NCBI RefSeq assembly: GCF_000485595.1
Contig: NW_014577161.1
Location: forward strand, 364,266 to 393,656
Direction of reading: 5' to 3'
DNA: 29,391 bases
Source of the DNA: Priapulus caudatus
Lineage: Eukaryota > Priapulida > Priapulimorpha > Priapulimorphida > Priapulidae
Part shown: piece after piece, positions 26,391 through 29,391 of the stretch
How the letters are laid out: each line of letters starts with the position of its first letter
Position numbering within the stretch: the stretch's first letter is position 1
Made by a program: the position numbers and the translations under genes
The notes under the pieces: model-generated
The model's input: the letters and a program-made list of their open reading frames with translations, nothing else
What the model was told of the DNA's origin: nothing
Databases searched by the model: none

Positions 26391-27410
26391 GTCTTGTTAG
26401 GTTGTCAGGTTCCAAATGAGACCAAGAGCCAGTAGTCGCAGATTCGTTATGTAACTCTGGCTTTATTAGTCAACTCGAACACATACAAAATATAAACATA
26501 CATACTACGGCGTCATTACTACGTCATTGCTATATAATAACAATGGAGTGCAGTAGCATCTGGCTAATTTGTTGCGCCGTGCTTGCTTAATCAGCAGGCA
26601 GTTAGCTGTCATACAATATGTCTTTGTAAGAGCAGAGCATTTCGTAATTATTCACTTCTCAAGCATGATTTTTGTCCATTCATTATTATAAGTAACGTTT
26701 TAAAAGTTTCAAATTTAGTTATTATATTTTTAGTTATTTATGGTCACAAAACGTCTATATTTACTAATCTCTAATCCTTTAAATGAGCCCTAAGAACATG
26801 ACCGATGCAACAGGCTATATCATATTGGGGATTGCGTTGGTATAACCAATAAATTGGGCTTTTCTTTGTTATCTGTAAAGTACATTTCCTCAGTGTGAGT
26901 CATGCGATTGTTGTACTTAATTTTCTGTAGACAAAATAAATGAATGTGTTAGCCGACGTAATATTGGTTTGTTTGTGAACCACTCTTTACTCTGGTTTTT
27001 CACAAGGTTGCTATTGTTATTGCTATTGCAATGTCATGTTTTCTAACGCGCGGGTTTTTCCATTGAAAGTTTCTTATCTAATTTTAATATGGTGATTGTG
27101 CCTATGAAACAGAAGTATCGTGGACACTAGTACACGGATCTTAATCTGGCCCTGTTGGGCTTCAGTTTCCTCGCTGCTAATAATACATTGAATACGAAAC
27201 GACGCATTTGTACTTATAGTGCGTATATACTGTACTGTACTACTTAGAGTATGCTATGCCGTAGTATGAGCAACTTTTCTCACAAACGGCTGTGATTCCG
27301 TGCTGTAGGGAATATAATGATTCGAGCACAATAAGTGAAATAATTATGAGGCGATATGGCCCCTATTATGTCATTAGGTCACCAAAACATACAGCACCGC
27401 TTACTCTTAC
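26391..27410. other. No feature recognised
   Basis: About 1 kb of AT-rich DNA. AATAAA words occur at about 26847 and 26935. No reading frame, RNA gene or repeat that I can support. Confidence 0.45.
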
Positions 27411-29391
27411 TCTGTCACACTTACTGCCTGGCCGTCATAGCACACACACAGGACTGCTTACCCTCCCTCTGTCACCAGCACACGTACATGACTGCCCTCC
27501 TTCTGTCACCAGCACACATACATGACTGCTTACCCTCCCGCTGTCACCAGCACACATACATGACTGCCCTCCCTCTGTCACAAGCACAATACATGACTGT
27601 TTACGCCTCGCTCTGTCACCAGCAACACAATACTGACTGCTTACCTCCTCTGTCACACCAGCAGCCACGTACATGACTGCTTACCCTCCTCTGTCAACGC
27701 AGCACACATACATGACTGCTTACCTCGCTCTGTCACCAGCACACGTCACATGATGCTTACCCTGCCCTTCTGGTCACCAGCACACATACATTTACTGCCC
27801 GCCTCCCTCTGTCACAAGCACAACGTAGCATGATGCTTACCCTCCTCTGCTGCCACCAGCACACTAACATGAGCTGCTTACCCTCGCCTCTGTCACCAAG
27901 CAACCTATACATGACTGCTTACGCTGCCTCCTGTCACCAGCACACGTACATACTGCTCACCGCGTCCTCTGTCCCACAGCACATACATGACTGCGCGCTC
28001 TCTCTGTATCAGCCAGCACACAATACATGACTGCTTCACCCCTCCTCTGGTCACCAGCACACATACATGACTGCTCCTCCTCCTGTCCACGCAGCACACA
28101 ATACATGACTGCTTACCCTCCTCCTGTCACCACACACATACATGACTGCTTACACCTCCTTTCTGTCCCACCAAGACACACGTCGACATGCGACTGCTTA
28201 CCCTCCTCTGTCACTAGCACATACATGACCTGCTGCATACCCTCCACTCTGTCAGGCCAGCAAACATACATGAACTGCTTACCCTTCCTCTGTCACCAGC
28301 ACAACGTACATGCACTGCTTACCCTCCCTCTGTCACTAAGCACATGCATGACCATGCTTACCCCTATCCATCTGTCAAGCCAGCAACAACATACAATGAC
28401 TGCCCTCCCACCTGCTGTCACCAGCACACAATACACTGACTGCTTACCGCCTCCCCTCTGTTCCACCACGCACACCATACATGACATGCCGCTTCAACTC
28501 TCCCTCTGGTCACAGCCACACGGTACATGACTGCTTACCCTCCCCTCTGTCACCAGCACAATACATGACTGCCCTCCCTCTGTACCAGCACACAACTGAC
28601 TGCGTGCTTATACCTCCCCTGTCTGTCACGCAGCAAGCACATGACATAGAATGCCCTCCTCTGTCACGCAGCAACAAAGTACATGAACATGCTTACGCGC
28701 TCCCTCTGTCCACCGGAGCACACATACATGACTGGCTCACCTCCTCTGTCACCACAACACATACATGACTGCCCCCCTCTGTCCCAGCACACATACATGA
28801 CTGCTTACCCTCCCTCTGTCACCAGTCACACATACATGACTGCTTACCTCCCTCCTGTCACCAGCACCACATACACTGACTGCTTACTCTCCCTCCTGTC
28901 ACCGACACACGTACATGAACGGCTGGCTTACCTCCCTCTCTGTCACCAGCACACGTAACATGACTGCTTACCCTCCCTCTGTCACCGAGCACACGCCTAC
29001 ATGACTGCTGTACCCTCCTCTGTCACCAAGCAGCACGATACATGACTGGCTTACCCTCCCTCTGTGCACCAGCAAACGTACATGAACTGTTACCTCCTCT
29101 GTCACCAAAGCACACGTACATGACTGCTTCACCCTCCCTCTGTCACCAGCACACATATGAACTGCCGCTCCGCTCTGTCACGCAGCACACATACATGACT
29201 GCTTACCTCTCACCTCTGTCACCAGCACACATAGCCGCACTGGCGTTACCTCCCTCTGTCACAGCACAACCTGACTGCTTACCCTTCCTCCTGTCACGCA
29301 GCACACATAACCATGACTGCTTACCTGCCCTTCTGTCACCACACACGTGCACGCTGGCCACCTCTCTTCTGTCACCAGCACACATACATGA
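27411..29391. repeat. Long ~38-bp minisatellite, window-truncated
   Basis: Roughly fifty units containing CTGTCACCAGCACA, CATACATGACTGCTTACC and CTCCCT fill the window's last 2 kb and continue past its end. Single-base insertions and deletions occur in nearly every unit, which is more typical of uncorrected long-read consensus in a repeat than of natural divergence. All frames across it (both strands) are repeat artefacts. Confidence 0.93.

Noticed and set aside
26191-26435. Open frames with SLPDNAAI/CRTTLQ repeats on the minus strand, or a CRISPR-like array
   Set aside because: The 22-bp units are directly abutting with no spacers; the frames reflect the repeat, and the genome context is eukaryotic.
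27411-29391. Possible CRISPR array or secreted repetitive protein
   Set aside because: Units are contiguous with no unique spacers, and indels break every frame. It is a minisatellite.
1-29391. tRNA genes, full rRNA genes, or prokaryote-type defence operons
   Set aside because: No cloverleaf, rRNA core or packed intact reading frames seen on either strand; the window is one intron-rich animal gene plus repeats.

Overview
This window is eukaryotic genomic DNA, almost certainly from a metazoan and probably a marine invertebrate; I cannot name the species. One split gene fills positions 4356-23531 on the + strand. It has 24 recognisable coding exons joined by GT-AG introns of about 180-1650 bases. 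The DNA around and inside it is rich in foldback and terminal-inverted-repeat elements, hairpins and minisatellites. A 666-base run of N (13275-13940) is an assembly gap inside intron 13. There is no operon-like gene packing, and nothing here resembles a prokaryotic system or a CRISPR array.

The gene is a full-length ABCB-type exporter (P-glycoprotein/MDR1 family: TMD1-NBD1-TMD2-NBD2). All exon phases agree. From the first visible codon to the stop at 23529-23531 they give 1277 residues. Both nucleotide-binding domains keep the A-loop Tyr, Walker A, Q-loop, LSGGQ signature, Walker B Glu and H-loop His, so a working ATP-driven efflux pump is expected. Not seen: an exon upstream of 4356 carrying a start codon, if there is one, and a linker exon between NBD1 and TMD2, which may lie in or near the N gap.

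Layout. 1-4355: upstream DNA with AP-1/CRE-like palindromes, a CCAATATTGG array, three hairpins, an 853-bp foldback element with a possible 10-bp target duplication, and a 352-bp MITE-like element with a clear 10-bp one. 4356-12743: exons 1-13 (N-terminus, TMD1, NBD1). 12744-14394: intron 13 with a GC-rich minisatellite, the gap and a flanking 51-bp inverted repeat. 14395-23531: exons 14-24 (TMD2, NBD2). 23532-24110: probable 3' UTR of degenerate tandem repeats, interrupted by an 867-bp hAT-like element (24111-24977). 24978-26240 and 26391-27410: AT-rich DNA with no recognised gene. 26241-26390: a 22-bp minisatellite. 27411-29391: a ~38-bp minisatellite full of indels that runs off the window.

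The most unusual pattern is that at least five exon-intron junctions of this one gene have been tandemly copied into the neighbouring intron. The 3' splice site plus exon start of exons 5, 16 and 22 is repeated upstream of the real exon. The exon end plus 5' splice site of exon 14, and the donor region of exon 11, are repeated downstream. At exons 5, 16 and 22, reading from a decoy acceptor reaches a stop codon soon after, so correct splicing must pick one acceptor out of up to eight near-identical ones. Other notable points are a 102-nt block shared almost base for base by the NBD1 and NBD2 signature/Walker B exons (likely gene conversion), and a three-member hairpin family whose two arms co-vary.
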